In this document: positions 47,089-58,053 of the stretch, in pieces
Layout of the letters: the number at the start of each line of letters is the position of its first letter
Position numbering within the stretch: position 1 is the first letter of the stretch
Assembly (NCBI GenBank): GCA_001770775.1
Contig: MESA01000033.1
Coordinates: 256,417 to 320,416 of the forward strand
Length of the DNA: 64,000 nucleotides
From: Burkholderiales bacterium RIFCSPHIGHO2_12_FULL_63_20
GTDB taxonomy: Bacteria > Pseudomonadota > Gammaproteobacteria > Burkholderiales > Burkholderiaceae_C
Direction: 5' to 3'
Made by a program: the position numbers and the translations under genes
Notes under the pieces: generated by a model
Database searches by the model: none
Seen by the model: only the letters and a program-made list of their open reading frames with translations
What the model was told of the DNA's origin: nothing

Positions 47089-48205
47089 TTCCGCGCACTT
47101 CCAGCCCGACGATCGCCCGGTCGATGAACAGCTCGCCGACCTGCGCGTGCGCATTGATGCCGTTGACCAGCAGCTGCTCGACCTGATCAACCAGCGCGCC
47201 CGCTTGGCGCAAGCGGTGGGCGAGGTCAAAAAGCTCGACGGTTCGCCGGTTTTCCGTCCCGATCGCGAGGCGCAGGTCATCGACCGCGTCAAGGCCCAGA
47301 ACCCCGGCCCGGTGCGCGAAGACAGCCTGGCGCCCATCTGGCGCGAAATCATGTCGGCCTGCCGTGCCCTGGAGGCACAGCAGCGGGTGGCCTTCCTCGG
47401 CCCCATTGGCACGTTCAGCGAGCTGGCCACGCTCAACTACTTCGGATCCTCCATCGACGCGCTGGCCTGCCCATCGGTCGATGAGGTGTTCCGCGCCACC
47501 ATCTCGGGTTCGGCCGACTACGGCGTGGTTCCGGTCGAGAACTCGACCGAAGGCGTGGTGGCCCGCTCGCTTGACCTGTTGCTGGCCTCGCCACTGACCA
47601 TCGTGGGCGAAACCAGTCTGCTGGTGACGCACAACCTGCTGCGCAAAGAGCCTTCGCGCGAGGGCATCACCGTGGTGTGCGCCCATCCTCAGGCGCTGGC
47701 GCAGTGCCACCACTGGCTGAGCCAGAACCTGCCGGACGCCGAACGCCGCCCGGTGTCGAGCAATGCCGAGGGTGCGCGCCTGGCCGGACTGGACCCCACC
47801 ATCGCAGCGCTGGCCAGTGAGCGTGCCGCCAGCCAGTACGGCCTGCATGTCGTGCAGGCGGCAGTGCAGGACGAGGCCCATAACCGCACCCGTTTCGTGA
47901 TCGTGACCCGCCCCGGTCCGCACGTGGGCGTGGCCCCGACCGGCCACGACTGCACCAGCCTGATCGTGGCCGTGGACAATCGCCCCGGTGCCGTGCACGA
48001 CATGCTCGTGCCGCTCAAGCGCCACGGCGTCTCCATGACCCGCTTCGAATCGCGCCCAGCGCGTTCGGGCAGTTGGGACTACGTGTTCTTCATCGACCTG
48101 GCCGGTCATCCGGCGCAGGACAATGTGGCGGCAGCCCTGCAGGAGTTGCGCGCCCAGTGTTCATTCTTCAAGGTGCTCGGCAGCTTCCCGCTGGACGTGC
48201 ACTGA
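47081..48205 (+). CDS. pheA: Chorismate mutase/prephenate dehydratase
   Basis: The bifunctional 374-residue enzyme of phenylalanine synthesis. Residues about 10-100 form a chorismate mutase helix bundle ([34 protein letters not shown]). Then comes the dehydratase ([38 protein letters not shown]), and a C-terminal ACT domain with the Phe-binding motif ESRP ([20 protein letters not shown]). It overlaps serC by eight bases. Feedback inhibition by phenylalanine is expected from the ACT motif. Confidence 0.97.
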   Translation: MVDSAHFQPDDRPVDEQLADLRVRIDAVDQQLLDLINQRARLAQAVGEVKKLDGSPVFRPDREAQVIDRVKAQNPGPVREDSLAPIWREIMSACRALEAQQRVAFLGPIGTFSELATLNYFGSSIDALACPSVDEVFRATISGSADYGVVPVENSTEGVVARSLDLLLASPLTIVGETSLLVTHNLLRKEPSREGITVVCAHPQALAQCHHWLSQNLPDAERRPVSSNAEGARLAGLDPTIAALASERAASQYGLHVVQAAVQDEAHNRTRFVIVTRPGPHVGVAPTGHDCTSLIVAVDNRPGAVHDMLVPLKRHGVSMTRFESRPARSGSWDYVFFIDLAGHPAQDNVAAALQELRAQCSFFKVLGSFPLDVH

Positions 48206-48224
48206 ATTCCAAGGATCTTGCAGC

Positions 48225-49109
48225 ATGTTCAACCAACTTGGCCTGATCGGCTGTGGCCTCATGGGGGGCTCGTTCGCCCTGGCCCTGAAAAAGGCCGGCC
48301 TGGTCAAGCGGGTCGTGGGTTACAGCAAGTCGCCCTCGACCGTTGAGAAAGCGCGCCGCCTGGGCGTGATCGACGTCGCGGCCGAGTCGGCCCTGTTGGC
48401 GGTATCGGGCTCCGACATCGTGCTGATCGCCGTGCCGGTGGCGGCCAGTGAAGGCACCTTCAAGTCGATTCGCCACCTGGTGAACCCCGGCGTGCTGTTC
48501 ATGGATGTGGGCTCCACCAAACGGGACGTGGTCGATGCTGCCCGTCGCGTGCTGAAGGAGCGTCTGCCCTCTTTCGTGCCCGCCCACCCGATTGCCGGGC
48601 GCGAGGTCGCCGGCATCGAGCATGCCGACCCGACGCTGTACCAGGGCCGCAAGGTCATCCTGACGCCCCTGCACCAGACCGATCCGGTGCTGGTGCAGAA
48701 GGCCACCGACGTGTGGGCAGCCGTGGGCTGCCAGGTGCTCAAGATGAGCCCCGAGCACCACGACGCGGCCTTTGCCGCCGTGAGCCACCTGCCCCACCTG
48801 CTGGCCTTCGCTTACATGAACGCCATGGCCCAACAACCCGCCGGGCAGGAATACCTGTCGCTGGCTGGCCCCGGTTTCCGGGACTTCAGTCGGATTGCCG
48901 CGAGCGACCCGACCATCTGGCGTGACATCCTGCTGTCGAACCGCGAGGAGATCCTGCGGCAATCCGAAGCCTTCCGGGGTGCCCTGGAGGAGATGGAGCG
49001 CCAGATGCGCGACTGGAATGGCCCCGCCCTGGAAGCCTTGATCGACACCGCATCCGCCTCCCGCAGTCAGTGGCAACTGAATCCCAAATCCACGGCCTCC
49101 CGCCTCTGA
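48225..49109 (+). CDS. tyrA: Prephenate dehydrogenase family protein
   Basis: A 294-residue NAD(P)-dependent dehydrogenase of tyrosine synthesis: GLIGCGLMGGSFALALKKAG is the dinucleotide-binding loop. FMDVGSTKRDVVDAARRVL, FVPAHPIAGREVAGIEHAD with the catalytic His, and AFAAVSHLPHLLAFAYMNAM follow. It may accept prephenate or arogenate. The ATG at 48225 with AAGGA at 48210-48214 is chosen; the open frame from 48123 lies inside pheA. In many relatives hisC lies between pheA and tyrA; here the gap is 19 bases. Confidence 0.94.
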   Translation: MFNQLGLIGCGLMGGSFALALKKAGLVKRVVGYSKSPSTVEKARRLGVIDVAAESALLAVSGSDIVLIAVPVAASEGTFKSIRHLVNPGVLFMDVGSTKRDVVDAARRVLKERLPSFVPAHPIAGREVAGIEHADPTLYQGRKVILTPLHQTDPVLVQKATDVWAAVGCQVLKMSPEHHDAAFAAVSHLPHLLAFAYMNAMAQQPAGQEYLSLAGPGFRDFSRIAASDPTIWRDILLSNREEILRQSEAFRGALEEMERQMRDWNGPALEALIDTASASRSQWQLNPKSTASRL

Positions 49110-49152
49110 GACCCGCCCCGTCGGATGACGGGGCACTCGAGTTTCCTTTCGC

Positions 49153-51198
49153 ATGTACACCACCGCCTTCCTTGACCTTCCTCCGCTGTTGTCTGCCGGC
49201 GGCACAGTGCGCCTGCCCGGCTCCAAAAGCATCTCCAACCGGGTGCTGCTGCTGGCCGGCTTGAGCGAAGGCACCACCGTGGTCCACGACCTGCTGGCCT
49301 CGGACGACACCCACGTGATGCTCGAAGCCCTGCGCACCCTGGGCTGCGAGCTGGATCAGGAAGGCGACACCGTGCGCATCACCGGCCTGGGCGGGCGATT
49401 GGCGGTCAAACAGGCCGATCTGTTCCTGGGCAACGCCGGTACGGCCATGCGGCCTCTGACCGCCGCCCTGGCCCTGCTGTCGGCCACGCAAGGCGGCGTC
49501 TTCACCTTGTCGGGCGTGCCTCGCATGCACGAACGCCCCATCGGCGACCTGGTCGATGCCTTGCGTCCCCTGGGTTGCGCCATCGAATGCACCGGTACCG
49601 AGGGCTATCCGCCGCTGCGTCTCGCAGGTGGACAGCTCAAGCTGTCGGCCCCCATCAAGGTGCGTGGCGACGTGTCCAGCCAGTTCCTCACCGCCTTGCT
49701 GCTGGCCCTGCCGCTGGTGTCGCAGCACCAGGCTCTGACCATCGAGGTGGTCGGTGAGCTGATTTCCAAGCCCTACATCGAGATCACCCTGAACCTGCTG
49801 GCGCGCTTTGGCATCCAGGTCGAACGCCAGGGCTGGGAGCGTTTCGTCATCCCGCAGGGCAGCCGTTACCAGTCGCCCGGCGAGATCCACGTCGAGGCCG
49901 ATGCCTCGTCGGCGTCCTACTTCATCGCGGCAGGCGCCATCGCCGGCATCGACATGCCGGTGCGCGTCGAGGGTGTGGGCGCTGCCTCCATCCAGGGCGA
50001 CATTCGCTTCGTCGAGGCTGCGCAGGCCATGGGCGCCCAGGTCACGTCCGGTCCGAACTGGCTGGAGATCCGCCGCGGCACCTGGCCGCTGACGGCCGTG
50101 GACATGGACTGCAACCACATTCCGGATGCCGCCATGACCCTGGCCGTGATGGCGCTGTACGCCCAGGGCACGACCCGCCTGCGCAACATCGCGAGCTGGC
50201 GCGTGAAGGAAACGGACCGCATCGCCGCCATGGCCTGCGAACTGCGCAAGCTAGGGGCCACCGTGGTCGAGGGTGAAGACTTCATCGAAGTGACCCCACC
50301 GGCCCACGGCGCCTGGCAGCACGGCAGCATCCACACCTACGACGACCACCGCATGGCCATGTGCTTTTCGCTGGCCGCCTTCAACCCGCTGGCGCCCACG
50401 GCGGTGGCGGGCAAGCCCATTTCGGTGCGCATTGACGACCCGCGCTGCGTGGGCAAGACCTTCCCCGATTACTTCGAGTCGATGTTCCAGGTCGCCCAGA
50501 CCGATCCGGACCTGATCCCCGTGATCACGGTCGACGGGCCCACGGCTTCGGGCAAGGGCACGCTGGCCAGCGCCTTGGCGCATCGCCTGGGCTACCAGTT
50601 CCTGGATTCAGGCTCGCTGTACCGCATCACCGCGCTGCTGGCGCTCGAACAAAGGCTGGATCTGGACGACGCCGTTGCGCTGGAAGCCCTGGCCCGCCAG
50701 GTGGGCAAGGAAATCAGCCTGCGCTTTGACGGCGAGCACATCTGGGTGGCCGAGCGCGACGTCAGCGATGACCTGCGCCGCGAAGACGTCGGGCAAACGG
50801 CCTCTCGCATCTCGGCGGTGCCCGGGTTGCGCCAGGCCCTGGTCGAGTTGCAAAAGGCCTTCCGCGGCCTGCCGGGCCTCGTGGCCGATGGCCGCGACAT
50901 GGGCACGGTGATCTTTCCGGACGCCGCGCTGAAGGTGTTCCTGACCGCCACGGCCGCCGAGCGGGCCGAGCGCCGCTACCGTCAATTGATCCAAAAAGGT
51001 TTTTCTGCTAACCTAGAAGAGATTTGCGCAGATTTGGAGGCGCGCGACCTGCGGGATCGTACCCGCGCGGTGTCGCCTCTGGTGCCTGCAGCAGATGCCC
51101 GCAAGCTCGACAATTCCGCACTCACCATCGAAGAATCGATGGACACAGTGCTGGGTTGGTGGGTGGAAGGCTGGCCTCACGTGATCGCCGGACATTGA
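49153..51198 (+). CDS. aroA-cmk: Fused EPSP synthase-cytidylate kinase
   Basis: One 681-residue frame joins two enzymes that are normally separate. Residues about 1-445 are AroA ([75 protein letters not shown]), which makes EPSP in the shikimate pathway. Residues about 455-681 are Cmk ([58 protein letters not shown]). No stop, start site or frame change separates them. Both halves look catalytically complete. Confidence 0.96.
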   Translation: MYTTAFLDLPPLLSAGGTVRLPGSKSISNRVLLLAGLSEGTTVVHDLLASDDTHVMLEALRTLGCELDQEGDTVRITGLGGRLAVKQADLFLGNAGTAMRPLTAALALLSATQGGVFTLSGVPRMHERPIGDLVDALRPLGCAIECTGTEGYPPLRLAGGQLKLSAPIKVRGDVSSQFLTALLLALPLVSQHQALTIEVVGELISKPYIEITLNLLARFGIQVERQGWERFVIPQGSRYQSPGEIHVEADASSASYFIAAGAIAGIDMPVRVEGVGAASIQGDIRFVEAAQAMGAQVTSGPNWLEIRRGTWPLTAVDMDCNHIPDAAMTLAVMALYAQGTTRLRNIASWRVKETDRIAAMACELRKLGATVVEGEDFIEVTPPAHGAWQHGSIHTYDDHRMAMCFSLAAFNPLAPTAVAGKPISVRIDDPRCVGKTFPDYFESMFQVAQTDPDLIPVITVDGPTASGKGTLASALAHRLGYQFLDSGSLYRITALLALEQRLDLDDAVALEALARQVGKEISLRFDGEHIWVAERDVSDDLRREDVGQTASRISAVPGLRQALVELQKAFRGLPGLVADGRDMGTVIFPDAALKVFLTATAAERAERRYRQLIQKGFSANLEEICADLEARDLRDRTRAVSPLVPAADARKLDNSALTIEESMDTVLGWWVEGWPHVIAGH

Positions 51199-51382
51199 GT
51201 TCGCGACGCGACTGCAGGCCGATACAAGGCTGTGACAGCCGGCCCTGACCGCCAGGCCAGGGCATGAGCAATCTGGGTTGACCCCTCGTTGACCTGACTG
51301 TCATGTTCTTCAACCCAACCCGCTCTGGTCGTTCCTGTCGACCTGAGCGTTACCGCTGGTTCACGCCAGCACAGGAAATTCA

Positions 51383-53068
51383 ATGTCTGAATCTTTTGCC
51401 GCCCTATTCGAAGAGTCGTTGCAACGCGCCAACATGCGCACCGGCGAAGTCATCACTGCTGAAGTGGTCGCCGTCGAACACAACTTCGTCGTGGTCAACG
51501 CCGGCCTGAAGTCCGAAGCGTACGTGCCTATCGACGAGTTCCGCAACGACACGGGCGAGATCGAAGTCCAAGTCGGTGACTTCGTGTCGGTGGCGGTTGA
51601 CGCCATCGAAAACGGCTACGGCGACACCATCCTGTCGCGCGACAAGGCCAAGCGTCTGGCTTCGTGGCTGTCCCTGGAAACCGCACTGGAGTCTGGCGAC
51701 TTCGTGACCGGTACCGTCAATGGCAAGGTCAAGGGCGGCCTGACCGTTCTGGTCAACGGCATCCGTGCCTTCCTGCCTGGTTCTTTGCTCGATACGCGCC
51801 CTGTCAAGGACATGTCGCCGTTCGAAGGCAAGACCATGGAATTCAAGGTCATCAAGCTGGACCGCAAGCGCAACAACGTCGTGCTGTCGCGCCGTGCCGT
51901 GGTCGAAGCCTCGATGGGCGAAGAGCGCGCCAAGCTGATGGAAACGCTGCGCGAAGGCGCCATCGTCAACGGCGTGGTCAAGAACATCACCGAATACGGT
52001 GCGTTCGTGGACCTCGGCGGCATCGACGGCCTGCTGCACATCACCGACATGGCATGGCGCCGTGTCCGTCACCCGTCCGAAGTGGTGACCGTGGGTCAAG
52101 AGCTGACCGCCAAGGTCCTGAAGTTCGACGCAGAAAAGAACCGCGTCTCGCTGGGCCTGAAGCAAATGGGCGACGATCCTTGGGTTGGCGTGTCGCGTCG
52201 TTACCCTGCCTCCACCCGTCTGTTCGGCAAGGTCACCAACATTGCTGACTACGGTGCGTTCGTCGAGATCGAACCCGGCATCGAAGGCCTGGTGCACGTC
52301 TCCGAAATGGACTGGACCAACAAGAACATCGCTCCCAACAAGATCGTCAATCTGGGCGACGAAGTGGAAGTCATGGTCCTGGAAATCGACGAAGACAAGC
52401 GTCGCATCTCCCTGGGCATGAAGCAGTGCAAGCCGAACCCATGGGACGACTTCGCGCAGAGCTTCAACCGCGGTGACCGCGTCAAGGGCCCTGTCAAGTC
52501 GATCACCGACTTCGGCGTGTTCGTGGGTCTGGCTGCCGGCATCGACGGTCTGGTTCACCTGTCCGACCTGTCTTGGAACGAGCCTGGCGAAGCCGCCGTG
52601 CGCAACTACAAGAAGGGCCAGGAAGTCGAAGCGATCGTTCTGGCCATCGACGTCGAGCGCGAGCGCATCTCCCTGGGCATCAAGCAGCTGGACAGCGATC
52701 CGTTCACCAACTTCACGACCCTGAACGACCGTGGCGCCACCGTCACTGGCACCGTCAAGACCGTGGATGCCAAGGGTGCTGAGATCAACCTGGGTGACGA
52801 CATCCTGGGTTACCTGCGCGCTTCCGAAATCAGCCGTGACCGCGTCGAAGACGCACGCAACGTGCTGAAGGAAGGTGAAGAGATCACCGCCGTGATCATC
52901 AACATCGACCGCAAGACCCGCAACATCCAGCTGTCGATCAAGGCGAAGGACAGCGTTGAAGAGCAACAAGCTCTGCAACGTCTGAGCTCTGAGACCACCA
53001 AGGAAGGCTCCGGCACCACCAGCCTGGGCGCTCTCCTGAAGGCCAAGCTCGACCAGAACAACGGTTGA
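51383..53068 (+). CDS. rpsA: Ribosomal protein S1
   Basis: A 561-residue S1 with six S1 repeats; the clearest are [40 protein letters not shown] and [20 protein letters not shown]. It binds mRNA leaders on the 30S subunit. The 184-base leader is probably involved in autoregulation as in other S1 genes, but no specific structure is claimed. It follows aroA-cmk, the conserved cmk-rpsA-ihfB order. Confidence 0.98.
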   Translation: MSESFAALFEESLQRANMRTGEVITAEVVAVEHNFVVVNAGLKSEAYVPIDEFRNDTGEIEVQVGDFVSVAVDAIENGYGDTILSRDKAKRLASWLSLETALESGDFVTGTVNGKVKGGLTVLVNGIRAFLPGSLLDTRPVKDMSPFEGKTMEFKVIKLDRKRNNVVLSRRAVVEASMGEERAKLMETLREGAIVNGVVKNITEYGAFVDLGGIDGLLHITDMAWRRVRHPSEVVTVGQELTAKVLKFDAEKNRVSLGLKQMGDDPWVGVSRRYPASTRLFGKVTNIADYGAFVEIEPGIEGLVHVSEMDWTNKNIAPNKIVNLGDEVEVMVLEIDEDKRRISLGMKQCKPNPWDDFAQSFNRGDRVKGPVKSITDFGVFVGLAAGIDGLVHLSDLSWNEPGEAAVRNYKKGQEVEAIVLAIDVERERISLGIKQLDSDPFTNFTTLNDRGATVTGTVKTVDAKGAEINLGDDILGYLRASEISRDRVEDARNVLKEGEEITAVIINIDRKTRNIQLSIKAKDSVEEQQALQRLSSETTKEGSGTTSLGALLKAKLDQNNG

Positions 53069-53132
53069 TCCGTCTTCTGCGCACCACATCCCCTCCGGCT
53101 CCGGTCGGTGGGGGTTGTGATGAGCGTGGTAC

Positions 53133-53174
53133 AAAGCCCCAGGTCCTGGCCTTGCCAGGTCCGTGGGGCTTTTT
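53133..53174 (+). terminator. Rho-independent terminator of rpsA
   Basis: AAAGCCCCA (53133-53141) pairs with TGGGGCTTT (53164-53172). An inner CCTGG/CCAGG stem lies within, and a run of Ts follows. It lies between the rpsA stop and the ihfB start. Confidence 0.85.
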
Positions 53175-53215
53175 GCTGATGCTCATCACAACCTCCCATC
53201 CTTCGCCTTCCTGAC

Positions 53216-53554
53216 ATGACCCGTTCCGACCTCGTGGCCCGCCTGGCCGAACGCTTTGGCCAGCTCACCCAGCGCGATGCCGAATTCGCCGTCAAGACCA
53301 TCCTGGACGCCATGTCCGAGGCCCTGGCCAAAGGTCATCGCATCGAGATCCGTGGTTTTGGCAGTTTTTCGATCAGCCGTCGCCCGCCTCGCATGGGCCG
53401 CAACCCGCGTTCGGGCGAACAGGTGCTGATCCCGGAAAAGCTGGTGCCCCACTTCAAACCGGGCAAGGCGCTGCGCGAAGGGGTCGACACGGTGGATACT
53501 GTCACCGATGCCACGCCCGTGGCAGTTGCCTCCCCTGACATCTCACACAGCTAA
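53216..53554 (+). CDS. ihfB: Integration host factor beta subunit
   Basis: The 112-residue DNA-bending protein has the HU/IHF fold: [20 protein letters not shown], then [20 protein letters not shown] with the DNA-intercalating arm region, and [13 protein letters not shown]. About 15-20 extra C-terminal residues ([19 protein letters not shown]) exceed the E. coli length. It follows rpsA as in most proteobacteria. Confidence 0.95.
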   Translation: MTRSDLVARLAERFGQLTQRDAEFAVKTILDAMSEALAKGHRIEIRGFGSFSISRRPPRMGRNPRSGEQVLIPEKLVPHFKPGKALREGVDTVDTVTDATPVAVASPDISHS

Positions 53555-53559
53555 CTCCC

Positions 53560-53928
53560 ATGCGTACCCTGAACTGGTTGTGGCGCGGCCTCCTGTTCTT
53601 CGTCTTGTTCGCCTTTGCGCTGAACAACCAGCACACCGTGGACCTGAAGTGGTTCCTGGGCTACCAGTGGCAGGCCCCGATGGTGTTCATCGTGCTGGCC
53701 GCCTTTGCCTTGGGCTGCGCCACCGGCGTGCTGGCCATGGTGCCCAGTTGGTGGCGCCAACGCCGGGAGGCCCGTCATCGTTTGCTGCTCAGCCCCTCGG
53801 CAGCTCAGAGCGAGGCCGGCATTGCACCAGCTCCCGGCGCGAACACCGACGCGTCCGGTGAGCTCACGCTGCCGCCCGAGCTCCCCTTCCCGCCCGACAT
53901 GCCAGCCCCGCGCAAGCCGGCCAAGTAA
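53560..53928 (+). CDS. lapA: LapA-domain inner-membrane protein
   Basis: A 122-residue protein with two membrane helices (WRGLLFFVLFAFALNNQHTV and MVFIVLAAFALGCATGVLAM) separated by a short polar turn, then a basic stretch and a Pro-rich tail. This is the LapA (YciS) layout. LapA partners with LapB in controlling LpxC turnover and lipopolysaccharide assembly. It lies five bases after ihfB and 18 before lapB. Confidence 0.9.
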   Translation: MRTLNWLWRGLLFFVLFAFALNNQHTVDLKWFLGYQWQAPMVFIVLAAFALGCATGVLAMVPSWWRQRREARHRLLLSPSAAQSEAGIAPAPGANTDASGELTLPPELPFPPDMPAPRKPAK

Positions 53929-53946
53929 GCCCTTCTCCTCTTGCCC

Positions 53947-55104
53947 ATGGAATTCGATCTGTACTGGCTGCTCCTGGCCGCCCCGGTGGTGTTTTTGCTG
54001 GGCTGGATGGCGTCACGCCTGGACTTGCGTCAGCTCAAGCGCGAGGACCAGGCCTCGCCCCAGGCTTACTTCAAGGGCCTGAACCTGCTGCTCAACGAAC
54101 AGCAGGACAAGGCCATCGATGCCTTCATCGAGGCCGTTCAGCACGACCCCGACACCACCGACCTGCACTTTGCGCTGGGCAATCTGTTCCGTCGCCGCGG
54201 CGAGTACGAGCGCGCCATCCGCATCCACCAGCATCTGCTGTCTCGCGGCGACCTCAAGCGCGAAGAGCGTGAACGGGCCCAGCACGCCCTGGCGCATGAC
54301 TTCATGAAGGCCGGTCTGTTTGACCGCGCCGAGGAAGCCTTCAAGGCCTTGGACGGCACCGCCTTCAGCACCGATGCCCGTCTGGCCCTGCTGTCACTGT
54401 ACGAGCGCTCACGCAACTGGCACCCGGCCATCGAGGTGGCACGCCAACTGGAGGCCACGGGTACCGGATCCTTTTCTCAACGCAGCGCGCACCACTGGTG
54501 CGAGGTGGCGCAGGAAGCCGACGCGCGAGGCCGTGCCGACGAGGCCGAACAGGCCTTGGCCCGCGCCCGCGAAGCCGCGCCCCAGGCCGCTCGGCCCCTG
54601 GTGTTGCAAGGCCAGCGCCTGGTACGCCAGGGCCGGCATGCCGAGGCCCTGCGGATCTGGGATGAGCTGATGTTCAAGCAGCCCCAGTCCTTTGCGCTGA
54701 TTGCGATGGACTATGCCCGCAGTGCGCAGGCCTGCGGTGAGGTGCCTGCGGCGCTCAGCAAGCTGCAATCTGTGTACAGCCAGGCCCCGACCATGGACGT
54801 GTTGACGGCCATCGGCACGCTGCAGCCCGATGCGGCGGAGCGGCGCGACGCGATCATGCAGCATCTGCGTCAGCAACCCTCCTTGTCTGCGGCCCAGAGC
54901 CTGATTCGCGAGCGCCTGGTCAGCCATGTGCCTCTGGATGAGCCCGAGGTGGAGGTGCTGCAAAAAGCCCTGACCAGCGCAGCCAAACCGCTGCAGCGTT
55001 ACCGCTGCGCGGCCTGCGGCTTTGAGAGCCAGCACTACTTCTGGCAATGCCCGGGCTGCCAGACCTGGGACAGCTACCCGCCCCGGCGCCTGGAAGATCA
55101 GTGA
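53947..55104 (+). CDS. lapB: Lipopolysaccharide assembly protein B (TPR/rubredoxin)
   Basis: LapB (YciM) tethers LpxC to FtsH and coordinates LPS synthesis. The 385-residue protein has an N-terminal helix (YWLLLAAPVVFLLGWMA), TPR repeats (for example YFKGLNLLLNEQQDKAIDAF and LHFALGNLFRRRGEYERAIR), and a C-terminal rubredoxin-type metal site with paired CxxC (RCAACGFES and CPGCQTWDS). The ATG at 53947 is preferred to the TTG at 53941. Its 3' end overlaps the convergent copper-chaperone gene by seven bases. Confidence 0.94.
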   Translation: MEFDLYWLLLAAPVVFLLGWMASRLDLRQLKREDQASPQAYFKGLNLLLNEQQDKAIDAFIEAVQHDPDTTDLHFALGNLFRRRGEYERAIRIHQHLLSRGDLKREERERAQHALAHDFMKAGLFDRAEEAFKALDGTAFSTDARLALLSLYERSRNWHPAIEVARQLEATGTGSFSQRSAHHWCEVAQEADARGRADEAEQALARAREAAPQAARPLVLQGQRLVRQGRHAEALRIWDELMFKQPQSFALIAMDYARSAQACGEVPAALSKLQSVYSQAPTMDVLTAIGTLQPDAAERRDAIMQHLRQQPSLSAAQSLIRERLVSHVPLDEPEVEVLQKALTSAAKPLQRYRCAACGFESQHYFWQCPGCQTWDSYPPRRLEDQ

Positions 55105-55694
55105 GCCATGCCGTGGTGGTAGTGACCGCCCGAGCCTGAATTCATCGGCGCTGAGGCACCGGCACCACCGGATGCTGGCATCAGCATGTGCGCCTTGACG
55201 GGCAGGTTGACCATTTGCGTCACGGCCTTGCCGTCATGGGTGCGCAGTTTCAGCGTCAGCGACAGCACCTCCCCCTCTTTCAAGGTGTCCTGGAGTTGGG
55301 TCAACATCAGGTGATGCCCACCCGGTCGCAGCACCACCGCCTGACCAGCAGGCAGCGCCAGCGAGGGAATGGCCCGCATGCGCATGACCTGGCCGTCCAT
55401 GGTCATCTCGTGCAACTCGGGCACCCCCGCACGTGCCATGCTGAACCCTTCGAGGGTGAGCGCCTGACGAGCCGTGAGCACCATGAAGCCCCCGGTGGCC
55501 GTTTGTCCGGTGACCATCGGGCGTGCCCACGCCGAATCCACCTGCACCCAGGGCGCCACGACCGGGGTTGTTTTCACCGGCTTTGCTACCGCGTCAGACG
55601 GACCGGCAGCGTGTGCCAAACCGGCGCCGATGGAGAGGGTCAGGGCCAGCGTGGTGAAGGCGGCGCGAGACATCAGACGGATGGAACGGGACAT
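55098..55694 (-). CDS. pcuC: PCu(A)C-type periplasmic copper chaperone
   Basis: A 198-residue exported protein (signal peptide ending near GLAHAAG) with the PCu(A)C copper-binding pattern LHEMTMDGQVMRMR ... LRPGGHHLMLTQL, supplying His and Met ligands. The C-terminus adds a His/Met-rich stretch (GGHYHHGMAH) that may bind more copper. Such chaperones deliver copper to cytochrome oxidase. It is convergent with lapB. Confidence 0.92.
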   Translation of the reverse strand: MSRSIRLMSRAAFTTLALTLSIGAGLAHAAGPSDAVAKPVKTTPVVAPWVQVDSAWARPMVTGQTATGGFMVLTARQALTLEGFSMARAGVPELHEMTMDGQVMRMRAIPSLALPAGQAVVLRPGGHHLMLTQLQDTLKEGEVLSLTLKLRTHDGKAVTQMVNLPVKAHMLMPASGGAGASAPMNSGSGGHYHHGMAH

Positions 55695-55772
55695 GCAGAG
55701 ATCTCCAGCGTGTTGCGATGAGGGCTGAGTCTAGTCCCGAACCCAACGACGTGTCTTGATCGGTCGCAGGCC

Positions 55773-57311
55773 TCACGTGGACGACAGAGCGCGACGGTAC
55801 TGGATGGCCTCGGCCATGTGGGCTGAAGCGATGTGATCGGCCTCGGCCAGGTCGGCAATGGTGCGCGCCAGCTTGAGCACGCGGTGGTAGGCGCGCCCGG
55901 ACCATCCCAAGCGTGCGCAGGCAGACTGCAGGAACGCCTGCGCGGCGGGCTCTGCCGCTGCATGCAGGTCGAGGGCCGCCCCTTCCAGCTCGGCATTGAG
56001 CCGCCCTTGTCGCGCCAGCTGCCGCGCCCGGGCGGCGACCACGCGCTGGGCCACCTCCTCAGACGACGCCCCCTCAGGACTGCGCGCGAGCACTTCCGGC
56101 GCCACGGCCGGCACCTCGACCTGCACGTCAATGCGATCGAGCAGGGGGCCACTGAGCCGTCCCTGGTAACGAGCCACCTGATCGGGCGTGCACCGGCAGG
56201 CCTTGAGCGGATTGCCAAAGTGTCCACAGGGGCAGGGGTTCATGGCTGCGATGAGCTGAAAACGCGCAGGGAAGTCATGGCGGCGGGCCGCGCGGGAGAT
56301 CGTGATCTGGCCGGTTTCCAGGGGTTCCCGCAGCGCCTCCAGGGCCGCACGGGGAAACTCGGGCAGTTCATCAAGGAACAGCACCCCGTGGTGGGCCAGT
56401 GAGATCTCACCAGGCCGTGGGGGCGAGCCACCACCGACCAGCGCGACAGGTGACGCGGTGTGGTGCGGGCTGCGCACGGTGCGGCGCCGCCATTGAGCGG
56501 CATCGAAATGCCCCGCCAGACTGAGCACGGCGGCCGACTCCAAGGCTTCACCCGGCGCGAGTTCGGGCAGCAGTCCGGCAAAGCGCTGCGCCAGCATGGA
56601 CTTGCCACTGCCTGGGGGGCCCATCATCAACACCGAGTGCGCCCCGGCCGCCGCGATTTCGAGCGCGCGCTTGGCGGCGGACTGTCCTTTGACCTCGCGC
56701 AGGTCAGGCAGCCCCCATTGGGCACGCACAGGCTCAAACGGCACCGACTGGGTGCGCACCAAGGTGGCGCCGGATCCCTGTCCTGATGGGCGCAGTGCCT
56801 CCACGACGTCCATGAGGTGACGGGCGCCATACAAGCGAGCCCCCTCGACCAGGGCGGCTTCGTCGGCGCTGGCTTGTGGCAGGACCAGGCCCCGCACCCG
56901 ACCGCCCTCGGCGGCCCGCAACAAGGCCAGGGCCATGGGCAAGGCGCCCCGCACGGGTCTCAACTCACCGCCCAGCGACAACTCGCCGGCAAATTCCAGG
57001 TCGACCAGGCGTTCCGGGTCGATGTGCCCCATCGCCGCCAGGATGCCGAGCGCGATCGGGAGGTCAAAACGTCCGGATTCCTTGGGCAGATCGGCGGGCG
57101 CCAGATTGACCGTGATGCGCTTGTTAAATGGGAAGTCGAGTCCGCTGTTGCTCAGGGCGGCACGCACACGCTCGCGAGCCTCTTTGACCTCGGTGTCGGC
57201 CAGCCCCACCAGGGTGAACGATGGCAGGCCATTGGCCAGGTGAACCTCGACGGTGACCTCCGGGGCCTTGAGCCCATCCAGAGCGCGACTGTGAACGATG
57301 GCAAGCGACAT
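55773..57311 (-). CDS. comM: YifB/ComM-family Mg-chelatase-like AAA+ ATPase
   Basis: A 512-residue ComM/YifB protein: an N-terminal Lon-like domain (VHLANGLPSFTLVGLADTEV), Walker A LMMGPPGSGKSMLAQRFAGL, Walker B GVLFLDELPEFPRAALEAL, then a Cys-rich segment NPCPCGHFGNPLKACRCTPD that suggests zinc binding, and LSGPLLDRIDVQVEVPAV. ComM is a helicase promoting branch migration during natural transformation. The ATG at 57311 (MSLAIVHSRAL) is the family start. Confidence 0.95.
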   Translation of the reverse strand: MSLAIVHSRALDGLKAPEVTVEVHLANGLPSFTLVGLADTEVKEARERVRAALSNSGLDFPFNKRITVNLAPADLPKESGRFDLPIALGILAAMGHIDPERLVDLEFAGELSLGGELRPVRGALPMALALLRAAEGGRVRGLVLPQASADEAALVEGARLYGARHLMDVVEALRPSGQGSGATLVRTQSVPFEPVRAQWGLPDLREVKGQSAAKRALEIAAAGAHSVLMMGPPGSGKSMLAQRFAGLLPELAPGEALESAAVLSLAGHFDAAQWRRRTVRSPHHTASPVALVGGGSPPRPGEISLAHHGVLFLDELPEFPRAALEALREPLETGQITISRAARRHDFPARFQLIAAMNPCPCGHFGNPLKACRCTPDQVARYQGRLSGPLLDRIDVQVEVPAVAPEVLARSPEGASSEEVAQRVVAARARQLARQGRLNAELEGAALDLHAAAEPAAQAFLQSACARLGWSGRAYHRVLKLARTIADLAEADHIASAHMAEAIQYRRALSST

Positions 57312-57413
57312 GGGCAGACGGCGAGGCACGAGGCCAGAACAAAGGGGCGATTGTGGAGAGGACCTGCCTGCGCGGCACTCCCTCTGAGGGGCGAACGACC
57401 ATCATCCAGAAAC

Positions 57414-57430
57414 GGCACCGTTTTGGTGGA
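57414..57430 (+). promoter_or_regulatory. NtrC-like binding site upstream of glnK
   Basis: GGCACCGTTTTGGTGGA matches the NtrC dyad TGCACC-N5-GGTGCA at 10 of 12 dyad positions. It lies about 125 bases upstream of the sigma-54 promoter, a normal enhancer distance. Confidence 0.7.
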
Positions 57431-57464
57431 TGGACAGGCGCTGCCGACAGCGCTCATCCTGTCA

Positions 57465-57481
57465 CGCACCAGTTCGGGGCG
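57465..57481 (+). promoter_or_regulatory. Second, weaker NtrC-like site
   Basis: CGCACCAGTTCGGGGCG matches the NtrC dyad at 9 of 12 dyad positions by my count, 34 bases downstream of the stronger site. Paired NtrC sites are common at enhancers. Confidence 0.4.
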
Positions 57482-57492
57482 ACCACCTCTGA

Positions 57493-57957
<465 letters not shown>

Positions 57958-58053
57958 TCACACCGCACCCCTGACCCCCTTTTCCCATTGGTGGCCGACA
58001 CCCCAGGGTGGACCTGCGCCGTCACAACCATTGTTTTATCAAGAGGCATTTCC

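Noticed and set aside
51404..53134. 576-codon open frame antisense to rpsA
   Set aside because: Caused by the strong codon bias of rpsA; repeats in it mirror the S1 repeats.
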